Of a stretch of DNA of 64,000 nt, positions 35,484 to 43,758 are shown piece after piece. Below the pieces are notes generated by a model. It did not search any database. It saw only the letters and a list, made by a program, of their open reading frames with translations, and was not told where the DNA came from. This DNA is from JAHBXL01 sp964409775. Lineage in GTDB: Bacteria; Planctomycetota; Phycisphaerae; Phycisphaerales; UBA1924. The first letter of the stretch is position 1. Every line of letters begins with the position of its first letter. The stretch covers positions 11,477-75,476 of the forward strand of contig CAYPEI010000021.1 of the NCBI GenBank assembly GCA_964409775.1, given 5' to 3'. The translations under genes were made by a program, and so were the position numbers.

Positions 35484-37733
35484 GTGAGCGTGTCAAAGCC
35501 CTCTCCCGCCGCGCGCATTTCTGAACTTCGCCAACTCCTCGAACGGGCGAACGTCGCGTACTACACGCACGCTGCGCCGATCATGTCGGATGTCGAGTTT
35601 GACCGGCTGCTCGAAGAACTCGCGCAACTCGAACGCGAGCACCCCGAGTTCGACGACCCGGACAGCCCGACCCATCGCGTCGGCGGGGAGCCGATCGAGG
35701 GCTTCAAGACCGTCAGGCACGCGGCGCCGATGCTGAGCATCGAGAACACGTACGGGCTTGGGCACGAGGATGGCCGCGGGCTGCTGGACTGGTACGAGCG
35801 TGTCCGCAACGGACTCGGAGAGTCGGATGGGCTGTTCGGCGGGGGCAAGGGGGGCATTCAACTGGTCGCCGATGCGAAGATCGACGGGCTGGCGATGTCG
35901 ATCCGGTATGAGAGCGGCCGGATGGCGCAGGCGGTGACGCGTGGAGACGGCACGCAGGGGGACGATGTCACGGCGAACGTGCGGACGATTCGCTCGCTCC
36001 CGCTGAGACTCGACGGCAAGGGCGTTCCGGAGGTGCTGGAGATCCGCGGCGAGGTGTACTTCCCGCTCAAGGAGTTCGAGCGGGTGAACAGGGAGCGGGA
36101 GGCCGCTGGGGATGATCTGTTCCTGAACCCTCGGAACGCCGCGGCGGGGACGCTGAAGCAACTGGACCCGAAGATCACGGCGGCGCGGCGGCTGGGGTTT
36201 GTGGCGCACGGGAAGGGCGAGATCAGCGGGAGCGGCGCGGGGAAGTTCGCGGCCTCGCACTCAGAGTTTCTGGAGAAACTCAAGGCGCTGGGTGTGCCGG
36301 TCAATCCGCCGCTGGCGCACACGCCAGACATTGAGAAGGTGATCGCGGCGATCAAGAAGTTCGATGAGGTGCGGCACCACCAGCAGTATGCGACGGACGG
36401 GGTGGTGGTGCGGGTCGACTCGTTCGCGCAGCAAGAGGCGCTCGGGTTTACGTCGAAGGTGCCGCGGGCGTTCATCGCGTACAAGTTTCCGGCCGAGCGC
36501 AAGACCACGGTGCTGAAGCAGGTGGACTATCAGGTCGGGAAGACGGGGAAGATCACGCCGCGGGCGGTGATGGAGCCGGTGCTGCTTGCGGGGACGGTGG
36601 TGCAGCACGCGACCCTGCACAACTTCGGGCGGATACTGGATGCGTCGACGGATCCGGACAACCCGACAGCGCCGCGGACGGATATCCGGATCGGCGACAC
36701 GGTGTACGTCGAGAAGGCTGGCGAGATCATTCCGTATGTTGCGGGGGTGGCGGTCGGGAAGGGCCGCGGCAAGCACCGGATCGTGCCTCCGGCGCACTGC
36801 CCGGAGTGCAAGGGTCCGGTGGAGATCGAGCCGCCGGAGGCGAACGACGACCCGAAGTTGGAGACGGCGCGACGGTGCGTGAACCCGGAGTGCCCTGCGC
36901 AGATCCGTGAACGGATCATCTGGTTCGCGGGGCGGCGGCAGATGGATATCGAGGGATTGGGCGAGAAGACGGTCGATCAGATCATTTCGGCGGGGAACAT
37001 CCCGCTACATTCATTCTCCGACGTGTTTCACCTGCACGAGCATCGTGACAAACTCCTCGCGCTCGAGCGCATGGGAGAGAAGAAGGTGGACAACCTGCTC
37101 GCCGGGATCGAGGCGGCCAAGGGTCGCGGGCTTGCGAGGGTGCTGGCGGGGATGGGCATCCGTCATGTCGGCGACTCGACGGCGAAGGGGCTGGCCCGGC
37201 AGTTTGCGGATATCGATGCGCTGCTTGGGGCGGAGGAGTGGCAACTGCGGCCGAAGGATGCGGCGGGGAACAAGGCGGAGCGCGAGAAGCATGGCTTGCC
37301 GAGCGATCCCAAGGACCTGCCGGAGACCGGGCTGGGCAAACTCACGGCGCCGGTGGTTCACGACTACCTGCACAGCAAGGTGGCGCGGCACACGTTCGCG
37401 GAACTGCGGAAGGCGGGGGTGGACCTGACGAGCCATGAGTACGCGGCTGCGCAGGCGCGGGCGGCCGCGATGAAGAGGGGTGGGGGTGCGGACAATCCCT
37501 TTGCGGGCAAGACGATCGTGATCACCGGCACGCTGGAGAACTTTGAGCGCGAGGACCTGAAGACGAGGCTGGAGGGCTTTGGCGCGAAGGTGTCGGGCTC
37601 GGTGTCCAAGAACACGGACTTTGTGATCGTGGGCGAGAGCGCGGGGAGCAAACTGGCGAAGGCCAAGGAGTTGGGCATCGAGACGTGGGACGAATCGAGG
37701 CTATTGAAGGCCCTGGAGAAGGCCGATGCATGA
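35484..37733 (+). CDS. ligA: NAD+-dependent DNA ligase
   Basis: A 749-residue LigA that seals nicks in replication and repair. The start is GTG at 35484, 1 nt after the miaB stop; GTG 35490 is also possible. The adenylated lysine lies in DAKIDGLAMSIRYESG (Lys132). The zinc site is CPECKGPVEIEPP plus RRCVNPECPAQ. HhH repeats follow (RVLAGMGIRHVGDSTAKGLA) and a C-terminal BRCT domain begins at FAGKTIVITGTLENFEREDL. It exceeds the usual 670 or so because of an adenylation-domain loop (GGGKGG) and a charged insertion of about 35 residues in the HhH region (around 590-625). Confidence 0.96.
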   Translation: MSVSKPSPAARISELRQLLERANVAYYTHAAPIMSDVEFDRLLEELAQLEREHPEFDDPDSPTHRVGGEPIEGFKTVRHAAPMLSIENTYGLGHEDGRGLLDWYERVRNGLGESDGLFGGGKGGIQLVADAKIDGLAMSIRYESGRMAQAVTRGDGTQGDDVTANVRTIRSLPLRLDGKGVPEVLEIRGEVYFPLKEFERVNREREAAGDDLFLNPRNAAAGTLKQLDPKITAARRLGFVAHGKGEISGSGAGKFAASHSEFLEKLKALGVPVNPPLAHTPDIEKVIAAIKKFDEVRHHQQYATDGVVVRVDSFAQQEALGFTSKVPRAFIAYKFPAERKTTVLKQVDYQVGKTGKITPRAVMEPVLLAGTVVQHATLHNFGRILDASTDPDNPTAPRTDIRIGDTVYVEKAGEIIPYVAGVAVGKGRGKHRIVPPAHCPECKGPVEIEPPEANDDPKLETARRCVNPECPAQIRERIIWFAGRRQMDIEGLGEKTVDQIISAGNIPLHSFSDVFHLHEHRDKLLALERMGEKKVDNLLAGIEAAKGRGLARVLAGMGIRHVGDSTAKGLARQFADIDALLGAEEWQLRPKDAAGNKAEREKHGLPSDPKDLPETGLGKLTAPVVHDYLHSKVARHTFAELRKAGVDLTSHEYAAAQARAAAMKRGGGADNPFAGKTIVITGTLENFEREDLKTRLEGFGAKVSGSVSKNTDFVIVGESAGSKLAKAKELGIETWDESRLLKALEKADA

Positions 37734-37797
37734 GTTCGCCATCACCGGGATGGGTCTGAAAAGACTCCGGGAGTCTGATAACCGCACCGACGACGAC

Positions 37798-38331
37798 ATG
37801 CAGAACGTCGAATACAAAGCCGAACTGCGTGATGCCGAACTGGCCAGGACGATCTGCGGCGCGATCGGCGCCGGGTGGGTGGCGACATTCAAGCAGGTCG
37901 ACACGTATTACCGCGTGCCGGATGCACGCCTCAAGAAACGCGAGACCGAGGGGCATCCGACAGAGTGGGTGTTCTATCAGCGGGCATCGCGGGCGAGGCC
38001 GAAACTCAGCACGTTCACGATCTACCCCGAGTCGATGGCGAAGGAGCGCTTCGGCTCGACGCCGCTGCCGGTGTGGTGCGTTGTGAAGAAGTCGCGTTCG
38101 CTGTACCTCAGCCGGGAGGGCGTGCGGATTCACATCGACCACGTGGAAGGGCTGGGCTGGTTCATCGAGTTCGAGGCCCTGATCTGTCCGGAGCGGAATC
38201 TTGCCCGCTGCCACGAGGCGGTGGATGGCCTCCGGCGGGCCCTGGCTCCCGCGATGGGCGAGCCGATCGCGTGCGGCTATGCCGACCTGATCGCGGCGGA
38301 AATCGCCGAGGGCACGGCCGACTCGGCGTGA
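37798..38331 (+). CDS. CYTH domain protein (class IV adenylate cyclase/triphosphatase-like)
   Basis: A 177-residue protein that I start at ATG 37798 (MQNVEYKAELRD), since the CYTH signature begins there; an upstream ATG at 37726 overlaps ligA. CYTH enzymes form a beta tunnel and act on triphosphates such as ATP, thiamine triphosphate or inorganic triphosphate. Here the first motif is VEYKAEL (one Glu of ExExK appears changed), with VDTYYRV and later IHIDHVEGLGWFIEFEAL matching the family's strands. It is most like the CyaB group. The activity cannot be decided from sequence. Confidence 0.8.
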   Translation: MQNVEYKAELRDAELARTICGAIGAGWVATFKQVDTYYRVPDARLKKRETEGHPTEWVFYQRASRARPKLSTFTIYPESMAKERFGSTPLPVWCVVKKSRSLYLSREGVRIHIDHVEGLGWFIEFEALICPERNLARCHEAVDGLRRALAPAMGEPIACGYADLIAAEIAEGTADSA

Positions 38332-38439
38332 GTGCCGCAGCCTTCGCGGGTTGGGGGGCTTGCCACGGGGCGGGTTTGACGGCTCGGGCGGAACCACTAT
38401 CCTGTCTGCGGTCTGCAACGCCAGCCAAGGAGGGCCCGC

Positions 38440-40878
38440 GTGAGCCAAGCCGCACTTTTGGAACCCGCCGAAGAAATGGCCGCGAAACCACGTCGTACCG
38501 AAAAGCCCGCGCCGGCCAAGCCTGCTGGCGGAGGCGGGGGAGGTCGCGCGACCGCCGAGACGATGGCGACGAAGCAGCGGGACATCGCTGTTTCAGAGTT
38601 TTTCGCGAAGAACCGGCACCTGCTGGGGTTTGACAATCCGCGGAAGGCCCTGCTGACGACCGTCAAGGAAGCGGTGGACAACTCGCTGGATGCGTGCGAA
38701 GAGGGTGGGATCCTGCCGGACATCACGGTGGTGATCGAGGATTTGCAGCCGGATCGCCCCGCTTCGGCGAAGAGTTCGCGCTACCGCGTCACGACGGTGG
38801 ACAACGGGCCGGGCATCGTGCGCGCCCAGGTGGAGAACGTGTTCGGGCGACTGCTGTTTGGCTCGAAGTTTCACCGGCTCAAGATGTCGCGCGGGCAGCA
38901 GGGCATCGGCATTTCCGCCGCGGGCATGTACGGGCTCATCACCACCGGCAAGCCGATGCTGATCCAGACTCGTCCGAAGGCGAACAAGCCGGCTCACCAC
39001 ATCGAGTTGGCGATGAACACGAAGACCAACCGCGCGGAAGTGACGGTTGATGAAGAGACGGACGACTTTCCGCTTCGGCGACTGCGCGAACTGTCGAAGG
39101 ATGTCCGCGAACTCGCGGATCGCGGCGAGTTTCTCAGCGCTTCGGAGTATCCCACGGGCACGAGCGTGACGATCGAGTTGGAAGGGAAGTACCAGCGCGG
39201 GCGCGGGAGCGTGGATGAGTTCCTGGAACTGACGGCCATCGCGAACCCGCACGCACGGATCACGCTTGTGCGGCCGACGCGCATCACCGAAGAGGATGCG
39301 GATGATGCGCCGCTGCTGAAGCGAGGGGCCAAGGGGTCGCGGGAACGCGGGATCAAAGTCTCGGGCGATGCGCCGTCCGGCGAGGAACAAGCGCAGGCGG
39401 AGCAGGGTGTCGAGGCATCGACGGCACAGATCGAGGTCACCCAGGACCTCGGTTCGGTGGTGGTGTTCCCGCGGGCGGTGAACGAGTTGCCGCCGGAAAC
39501 GAAGGAGATCCAGCCGCACCCTCGGGGCGTGGAACTGGGCACGCTGCTGCAGATGCTCAAGGACTACGAGGTTTCGCACAAGGGCGAGACGCTGTACAAC
39601 TTCCTGCAGGACTCGTTCTCGCGAGTGTCCGCATCGACGGCGGGGAGTTTTTGCGAGCAGATCGGTGTGACGAGCCGCACGAAGGTGTCGTCGATCGAGT
39701 CCGAGCAGGCGGAGAAGTTGTACAAAGTGTTCCAGGAAGCGAAACTCGCGCCGCCGCCGACAGACTGCCTTGCGCCGATCGGCGTGCGGCAGTTGCTGGC
39801 GGGCATGCTGAAGGGGGTTCGGGCGGAGTTTTATGCCGCGAGTTCGCGCGAGGCCGCGGTGTATCGCGGCCGGCCGTTCCTGATTGAGGCGGCGATCGCG
39901 TTCGGCGGGGACCTGCCGGCGGATGACTCGTCGCGGGTGATCCGATTTGCGAACCGCGTGCCGCTGCTGTATCAGCAGTCGGCGTGCTCGAGTTTCAAGG
40001 CGGTGGCGGAGACGAACTGGCGGAACTATGACCTGCAGCAGCCGCGGGGCGCGGTGCCCGTTGGTCCGCTGGTGATCATGATCCACATGGCGAGCGTGTG
40101 GGTGCCGTTTACGAGCGAGAGCAAGGAAGCGATCGCGGACTACGACGAGATCCGCAAGGAGATGAAACTCGCTCTGATGGAGTGCGGGCGGAAACTCGGG
40201 ACGTATCTGCGCAAGCGGCTGAAGATGAAGCGGGAGAGCGAGCGTCGCGACATCTTCGAGCGGTACATCGGGGAGATCACGCAGGCGATCAACGCGATCA
40301 ACGGCATCGATGCGAAGAAGTTGTACGAGACGCTGCTGGCGCAGGCGAAGAAGCGGACGGCGATCGCGGATGTGGAACTCGACGAAGAGGGGAAGGTGAA
40401 GCAGGACAAGGGGGACGATGCGGACGAGGAGGGCGTGATCATCGTGTCCGCGTCCGGTGGGGCAGGCGTCCCGCCTGCCCGCGCCATGGATGAACCACCC
40501 ATGGGCAAGTCTTCCAAGTCCGAAGCCGCCATGCTCAAAGTCGCCGCGCTCCGTGGGGGCGATGATGATGATCAGCCGTCGCTGATTGATACTGCAGAGG
40601 TGAAGCGGCTGAATCAGAAGGGGAAGTCCCCGGGGGCCGGAAAGAAGGCGGCGAACGCGAAGGGCGCGAAGGACTCGAAGCGTGGAAAGGCTGGAACTGG
40701 GGGTGATGTGAAGGGGACGGCTGCACGCGAGGCGAAGCCGAGTGGGGCGGTCAAGCCGATTGCGAGAGCGGCTGCTGCGCCGGCCGCGGCGGCGAAGCCC
40801 GCAGCGAAGGAGAAGCCGCGGATGCGGCTGGTGAACGGGAGGATGGTGCCGGTGGAGCAAGGGCCGGGGCTGTTCTGA
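38440..40878 (+). CDS. top6B: DNA topoisomerase VI subunit B (ATP-binding)
   Basis: An 812-residue type IIB topoisomerase B subunit with GHKL ATPase. The N-box is KEAVDNSLDAC (residues 76-86), the G1 box DNGPGI (121-126) and the G2 box RGQQGIG (151-157). Homology continues through the transducer domain (VPFTSESKEAIADYDEI, LALMECGRKLGTYLRKR). The tail after residue about 650 is a low-complexity Lys/Ala/Gly extension with RMRLVNGRMVPVEQGPGLF at the end. Topo VI is mainly archaeal and plant, known in few bacteria. The A subunit (Spo11/TopVIA) is not in the window. An intergenic-type repeat is inserted in frame at 40460-40505. The start is GTG at 38440. Confidence 0.92.
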   Translation: MSQAALLEPAEEMAAKPRRTEKPAPAKPAGGGGGGRATAETMATKQRDIAVSEFFAKNRHLLGFDNPRKALLTTVKEAVDNSLDACEEGGILPDITVVIEDLQPDRPASAKSSRYRVTTVDNGPGIVRAQVENVFGRLLFGSKFHRLKMSRGQQGIGISAAGMYGLITTGKPMLIQTRPKANKPAHHIELAMNTKTNRAEVTVDEETDDFPLRRLRELSKDVRELADRGEFLSASEYPTGTSVTIELEGKYQRGRGSVDEFLELTAIANPHARITLVRPTRITEEDADDAPLLKRGAKGSRERGIKVSGDAPSGEEQAQAEQGVEASTAQIEVTQDLGSVVVFPRAVNELPPETKEIQPHPRGVELGTLLQMLKDYEVSHKGETLYNFLQDSFSRVSASTAGSFCEQIGVTSRTKVSSIESEQAEKLYKVFQEAKLAPPPTDCLAPIGVRQLLAGMLKGVRAEFYAASSREAAVYRGRPFLIEAAIAFGGDLPADDSSRVIRFANRVPLLYQQSACSSFKAVAETNWRNYDLQQPRGAVPVGPLVIMIHMASVWVPFTSESKEAIADYDEIRKEMKLALMECGRKLGTYLRKRLKMKRESERRDIFERYIGEITQAINAINGIDAKKLYETLLAQAKKRTAIADVELDEEGKVKQDKGDDADEEGVIIVSASGGAGVPPARAMDEPPMGKSSKSEAAMLKVAALRGGDDDDQPSLIDTAEVKRLNQKGKSPGAGKKAANAKGAKDSKRGKAGTGGDVKGTAAREAKPSGAVKPIARAAAAPAAAAKPAAKEKPRMRLVNGRMVPVEQGPGLF
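40460..40505. repeat. Palindromic intergenic-type repeat inside top6B
   Basis: GGGCAGGCG (40460-40468) and CGCCTGCCC (40472-40480) form a perfect 9-bp palindrome with a 3-nt centre. It is followed by a second dyad around CCATGG copies near 40485-40490 and 40500-40504. It encodes GGAGVPPARAMDEPPMGK in frame within the variable tail of Top6B. I recall similar GGCAGGCGTCCCGCCTGCC-like repeats as common intergenic elements in planctomycetes. Its position in a dispensable linker suggests a tolerated insertion. Confidence 0.6.
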
Positions 40879-40978
40879 GAAGCACGCGCGGAGAGTTCAC
40901 CGCAAATGAAGGCGGCGAGCCCCGACCATGGGAGCCCGCCGCTGAACGGATGTGGTGATTCGAACGATTCTGATCGGG

Positions 40979-41005
40979 ATGGGCCATCTCGCTGAGATGG
41001 CCCAT
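40979..41005. terminator. Bidirectional hairpin between top6B and katA
   Basis: ATGGGCCATCTC (40979-40990), a GCT loop and GAGATGGCCCAT (40994-41005) form a perfect 12-bp stem midway between the convergent stops of top6B (40878) and katA (41024). No long T run follows on either strand, but position and stem strength fit a shared terminator. Confidence 0.65.
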
Positions 41006-41023
41006 GCCATGAGAGACGCCGCG

Positions 41024-42556
41024 TCAGACCTTCAAGGCCGCCGCGGCCTTGGCTTCGACGGTCGGGCCGTGCTGCGCTGCGGCCTGCATCATCGCGGCCA
41101 TGTCGATGCCGAGGTGCTTGGCGACGCGCGTGCCGTAATCCGGATCCGCGCGGAAGAAGTGGCAGAGTTGACGCATCTGGACTTCCTTGCGGGCCTGGCC
41201 GAGTCCGCCAGCGATGCGACGCGTGAGGCGGTCCTTCTGACCTTCATCGAAGAGGCGGTAGAGGTTGCCCGGCTGGGTGTAGTCGTCGTGATCGACGGTC
41301 GAGTCGAAGCGGTCGACGATGGTCTCACCGAGTTTCCATGCGGGGTCGGCGAAGGCGGGGTTGGGCTTCGGGGCGGTGGGGATGCTGTTGGGCCAGTAGT
41401 TCGGGGCCGCGCCGTACTCGCCGAGCGTGGACTGGCCGTCGCGGATGTAGTTCATGACGGGGCAGCGCGGCTTGTTGACGGGGACCTGATGGTGGTTGAC
41501 GCCGAGCCGGTGGAGGTGGGTGTCGGCGTAGGACATGAGGCGGGCCTGGAGCATCTTGTCGGGGCTGGGGCCGATGCCGGGAACAAGGGCGCTGGGCTTG
41601 AACGCGGCCTGCTCGACTTCGGCGAAGTAGTTCTCGGGGTTACGGTTGAGTTCCATCTCGCCGACCTCGATGAGCGGGAACTCCTTGTGCGGCCAGACCT
41701 TCGTCAGGTCGAAGGGGTTCCAGCGGAAGGCATCGGCCTGGGCCTGGGTCATGATCTGGACGCAAACGCGCCACTTGGGGAAATCGCCCCGGGCGATGGC
41801 TTCGAAGAGGTCGCGCTGGTGGCTCTCGCGGTCGTTCGCGATGACCTTGCCCGCCTCCTCATCGGTCATGTTCTTGATGCCCTGCTTGTTCTTGAAGTGG
41901 AACTTGCACCAGACGCGCTCGCCCGCGGCGTTGATGAGGGAGTAGGTGTGGCTGCCGAAGCCGTGGAGGTGACGATACGAGGCGGGGATGCCGCGGTCGG
42001 AGAAGAGGATGGTGACCTGATGGAGGGACTCGGGGCAGAGAGACCAGAAGTCCCACTGCATGTCCATGTTGCGGAGGTTGGTCTGCGGGTGGCGCTTCTG
42101 CGTGTGGATGAACATCTGAAACTTGTACGGATCGCGCACGAAGAAGACGGGCGTGTTGTTGCCGACAAGGTCCCAGTTGCCCTCCTCGGTGTAGAACTTG
42201 ACGGCGAAGCCGCGGACGTCGCGCTCGGCATCGGCCGCGCCGCGCTCGCCGGCGACGGTGGAGAAGCGGAGGAACAGGTCGGTCTTCTTGCCGACCTTGC
42301 TGAAGAGCGCCGCGCGCGTGTACTTGCTGATGTCCTTGGTCACCGTGAACATGCCGTAGGCTCCGGAGCCCTTGGCGTGGACGACGCGCTCGGGGATGCG
42401 TTCGCGGTTGAAGTGCTGCATCTGCTCGAGCAGGGCGACATCCTGCATGAGGACCGGGCCGCGGGGTCCGGCGGTCAGGGCCTGCTGCACGCCGATGGGC
42501 GCGCCGTTGGCGGAGGTGAGGAGGGGACAGTTCTCGCCGTTCCGGTGGTCGTTCAT
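41024..42556 (-). CDS. katA: Haem catalase (clade of monofunctional catalases)
   Basis: A 510-residue monofunctional catalase breaking down hydrogen peroxide. ATG 42556 (MNDHRNGENCPLLTSANG) follows GAAAGGACGACC. The distal His is in ERVVHAKGSGAYG (His60), the distal Asn in LVGNNTPVFFVRD (Asn133/134 region), and the proximal haem-ligand Tyr in RLMSYADTHLHRLG. The size matches small-subunit catalases, with no flavodoxin-like C-terminal domain. It is transcribed away from oxyR across a 146-nt region carrying dyads, so peroxide induction through OxyR is likely. A hairpin at 40979-41005 follows its stop. Confidence 0.95.
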   Translation of the reverse strand: MNDHRNGENCPLLTSANGAPIGVQQALTAGPRGPVLMQDVALLEQMQHFNRERIPERVVHAKGSGAYGMFTVTKDISKYTRAALFSKVGKKTDLFLRFSTVAGERGAADAERDVRGFAVKFYTEEGNWDLVGNNTPVFFVRDPYKFQMFIHTQKRHPQTNLRNMDMQWDFWSLCPESLHQVTILFSDRGIPASYRHLHGFGSHTYSLINAAGERVWCKFHFKNKQGIKNMTDEEAGKVIANDRESHQRDLFEAIARGDFPKWRVCVQIMTQAQADAFRWNPFDLTKVWPHKEFPLIEVGEMELNRNPENYFAEVEQAAFKPSALVPGIGPSPDKMLQARLMSYADTHLHRLGVNHHQVPVNKPRCPVMNYIRDGQSTLGEYGAAPNYWPNSIPTAPKPNPAFADPAWKLGETIVDRFDSTVDHDDYTQPGNLYRLFDEGQKDRLTRRIAGGLGQARKEVQMRQLCHFFRADPDYGTRVAKHLGIDMAAMMQAAAQHGPTVEAKAAAALKV

Positions 42557-42641
42557 GTGGTCGTCCTTTCGCTGCGGGCAACGCGGCTCCGGTCCTGCCG
42601 CGGGGCTCCGGACCGTGAGCGCTCCGTCATGAAGCAGCACG

Positions 42642-42704
42642 ATATGAGCGGCTCGTATAGACGTCCAAGACGCTCAGGAGACAGGAACCATAGACTGTGT
42701 CTAT
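42642..42704. promoter_or_regulatory. Candidate OxyR operator region between katA and oxyR
   Basis: Two dyads are visible. ATAG-N7-CTAT at 42690-42704 is a LysR-type T-N11-A site and reaches the oxyR ATG, as expected for autorepression. ATATGAGCGGCTCGTAT at 42642-42658 is a near-perfect palindrome centred 47 nt upstream. The ATAG/CTAT half-sites match the known OxyR consensus. Binding is inferred, not shown. Confidence 0.6.
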
Positions 42705-43614
42705 GGAACTTCATCAACTCAGGTACTTTGTAGCCGCGGCGGAGACGCAAAGCGTCACACGGGCGGCGGAACGCTGCCGGGTGGCGCAGCCCTCGCTCAG
42801 CCAGCAGATCGGCCGGTTGGAACGATCGCTGGGCACGAGGCTGTTTGACCGGCTGGGGCGCGGCATCGCGCTGAACGACGCAGGGAAGGCTCTTCTGCCG
42901 CGGGCGAGGCGGATCCTGGCGGAGGTCCGCGAGACGGAGGCCAATCTGAAGCGTGAGGCCGAGGAAGGAGCAGGCGGGGCAGCCTCGCTCGCGATCGGGG
43001 CCATCCCGACGATGGCGCCGTATCTGCTGCCCGGCGCGATCAAGGCTCTGCGCGCGGACCACGCGGGCTGCGAGCCCTCAATCCGGGAGTCTTTCACGGA
43101 GAACCTGATCGAGTTGCTGCTGGAGAACCAGATCGACTGCGCGATCATGAGCACTCCGGTGGAGGATGAACGGCTGGATGTGCAGGTGCTGGGGCATGAG
43201 GAGTTGGTCGTCGCGATGCCCATCGCGCACCCGCGGGCGGCGCGTGAGCAGATCGGCTGGGGCGAACTCCGTACCGAACCCATCGTCACGCTCGATGAGA
43301 TGCACTGCCTGGGGAAGCAGATCCAGGGGTTCTGCTCGGTTCGTGCCAGCGCGTCGCGAGTGGTCTGTCGGACGACGCAACTGGCAACGATCTTCGAACT
43401 GGTTGCGCTGGGGTTGGGGGTATCGATCGTGCCGGAGATGGCGGCTGCGCAGCACGGCTCGCGCCGCTGGCGGTATGCGCGGCTGGCCCAGCACAAGCCG
43501 ATCCGGCAGATCGCGTTCGTGTGGCGGAGGGACCGGGAACGGCCGCGGCTGTCGGTGGGACTCGCCGCGATCATCGGGCGGATCCTAGGCGGGGCACGCC
43601 ATCGACTGGCCTAG
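42703..43614 (+). CDS. oxyR: LysR-family peroxide sensor OxyR
   Basis: A 303-residue LysR-type regulator. The N-terminal winged helix is MELHQLRYFVAAAETQSVTR with TRAAERCRVAQPSLSQQIGR as the recognition helix. The sensor domain has EMHCLGKQIQGFCS, placing cysteines at residues 202 and 211 with eight residues between, the same spacing as the redox pair C199/C208 of E. coli OxyR. ATG 42703 is preferred; GTG 42697 adds two residues. Divergent to katA and with a dyad over its own start, it is very likely the peroxide-responsive activator of katA. Confidence 0.9.
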   Translation: MELHQLRYFVAAAETQSVTRAAERCRVAQPSLSQQIGRLERSLGTRLFDRLGRGIALNDAGKALLPRARRILAEVRETEANLKREAEEGAGGAASLAIGAIPTMAPYLLPGAIKALRADHAGCEPSIRESFTENLIELLLENQIDCAIMSTPVEDERLDVQVLGHEELVVAMPIAHPRAAREQIGWGELRTEPIVTLDEMHCLGKQIQGFCSVRASASRVVCRTTQLATIFELVALGLGVSIVPEMAAAQHGSRRWRYARLAQHKPIRQIAFVWRRDRERPRLSVGLAAIIGRILGGARHRLA

Positions 43615-43758
43615 AGCGGGTATGAAGAAGGCGAAAAGTGGATAGGCCTCCTCGGCGCGGTGCAGTCGTGGATTCGGTATGCTGGAGACAACTTCGCGCG
43701 TGCGGCCATGGTTGGTGAGCCGGCGATTCCAGACTCGCGCGGCAGCAAGGGGAACTCC

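Noticed and set aside
38593..40860. A 755-codon open frame opposite top6B
   Set aside because: Arginine- and leucine-rich shadow translation; the sense strand carries an intact topoisomerase VI B subunit.
40952..42733. A 593-codon plus-strand frame opposite katA
   Set aside because: Antisense to a clearly conserved catalase; no recognisable domain.
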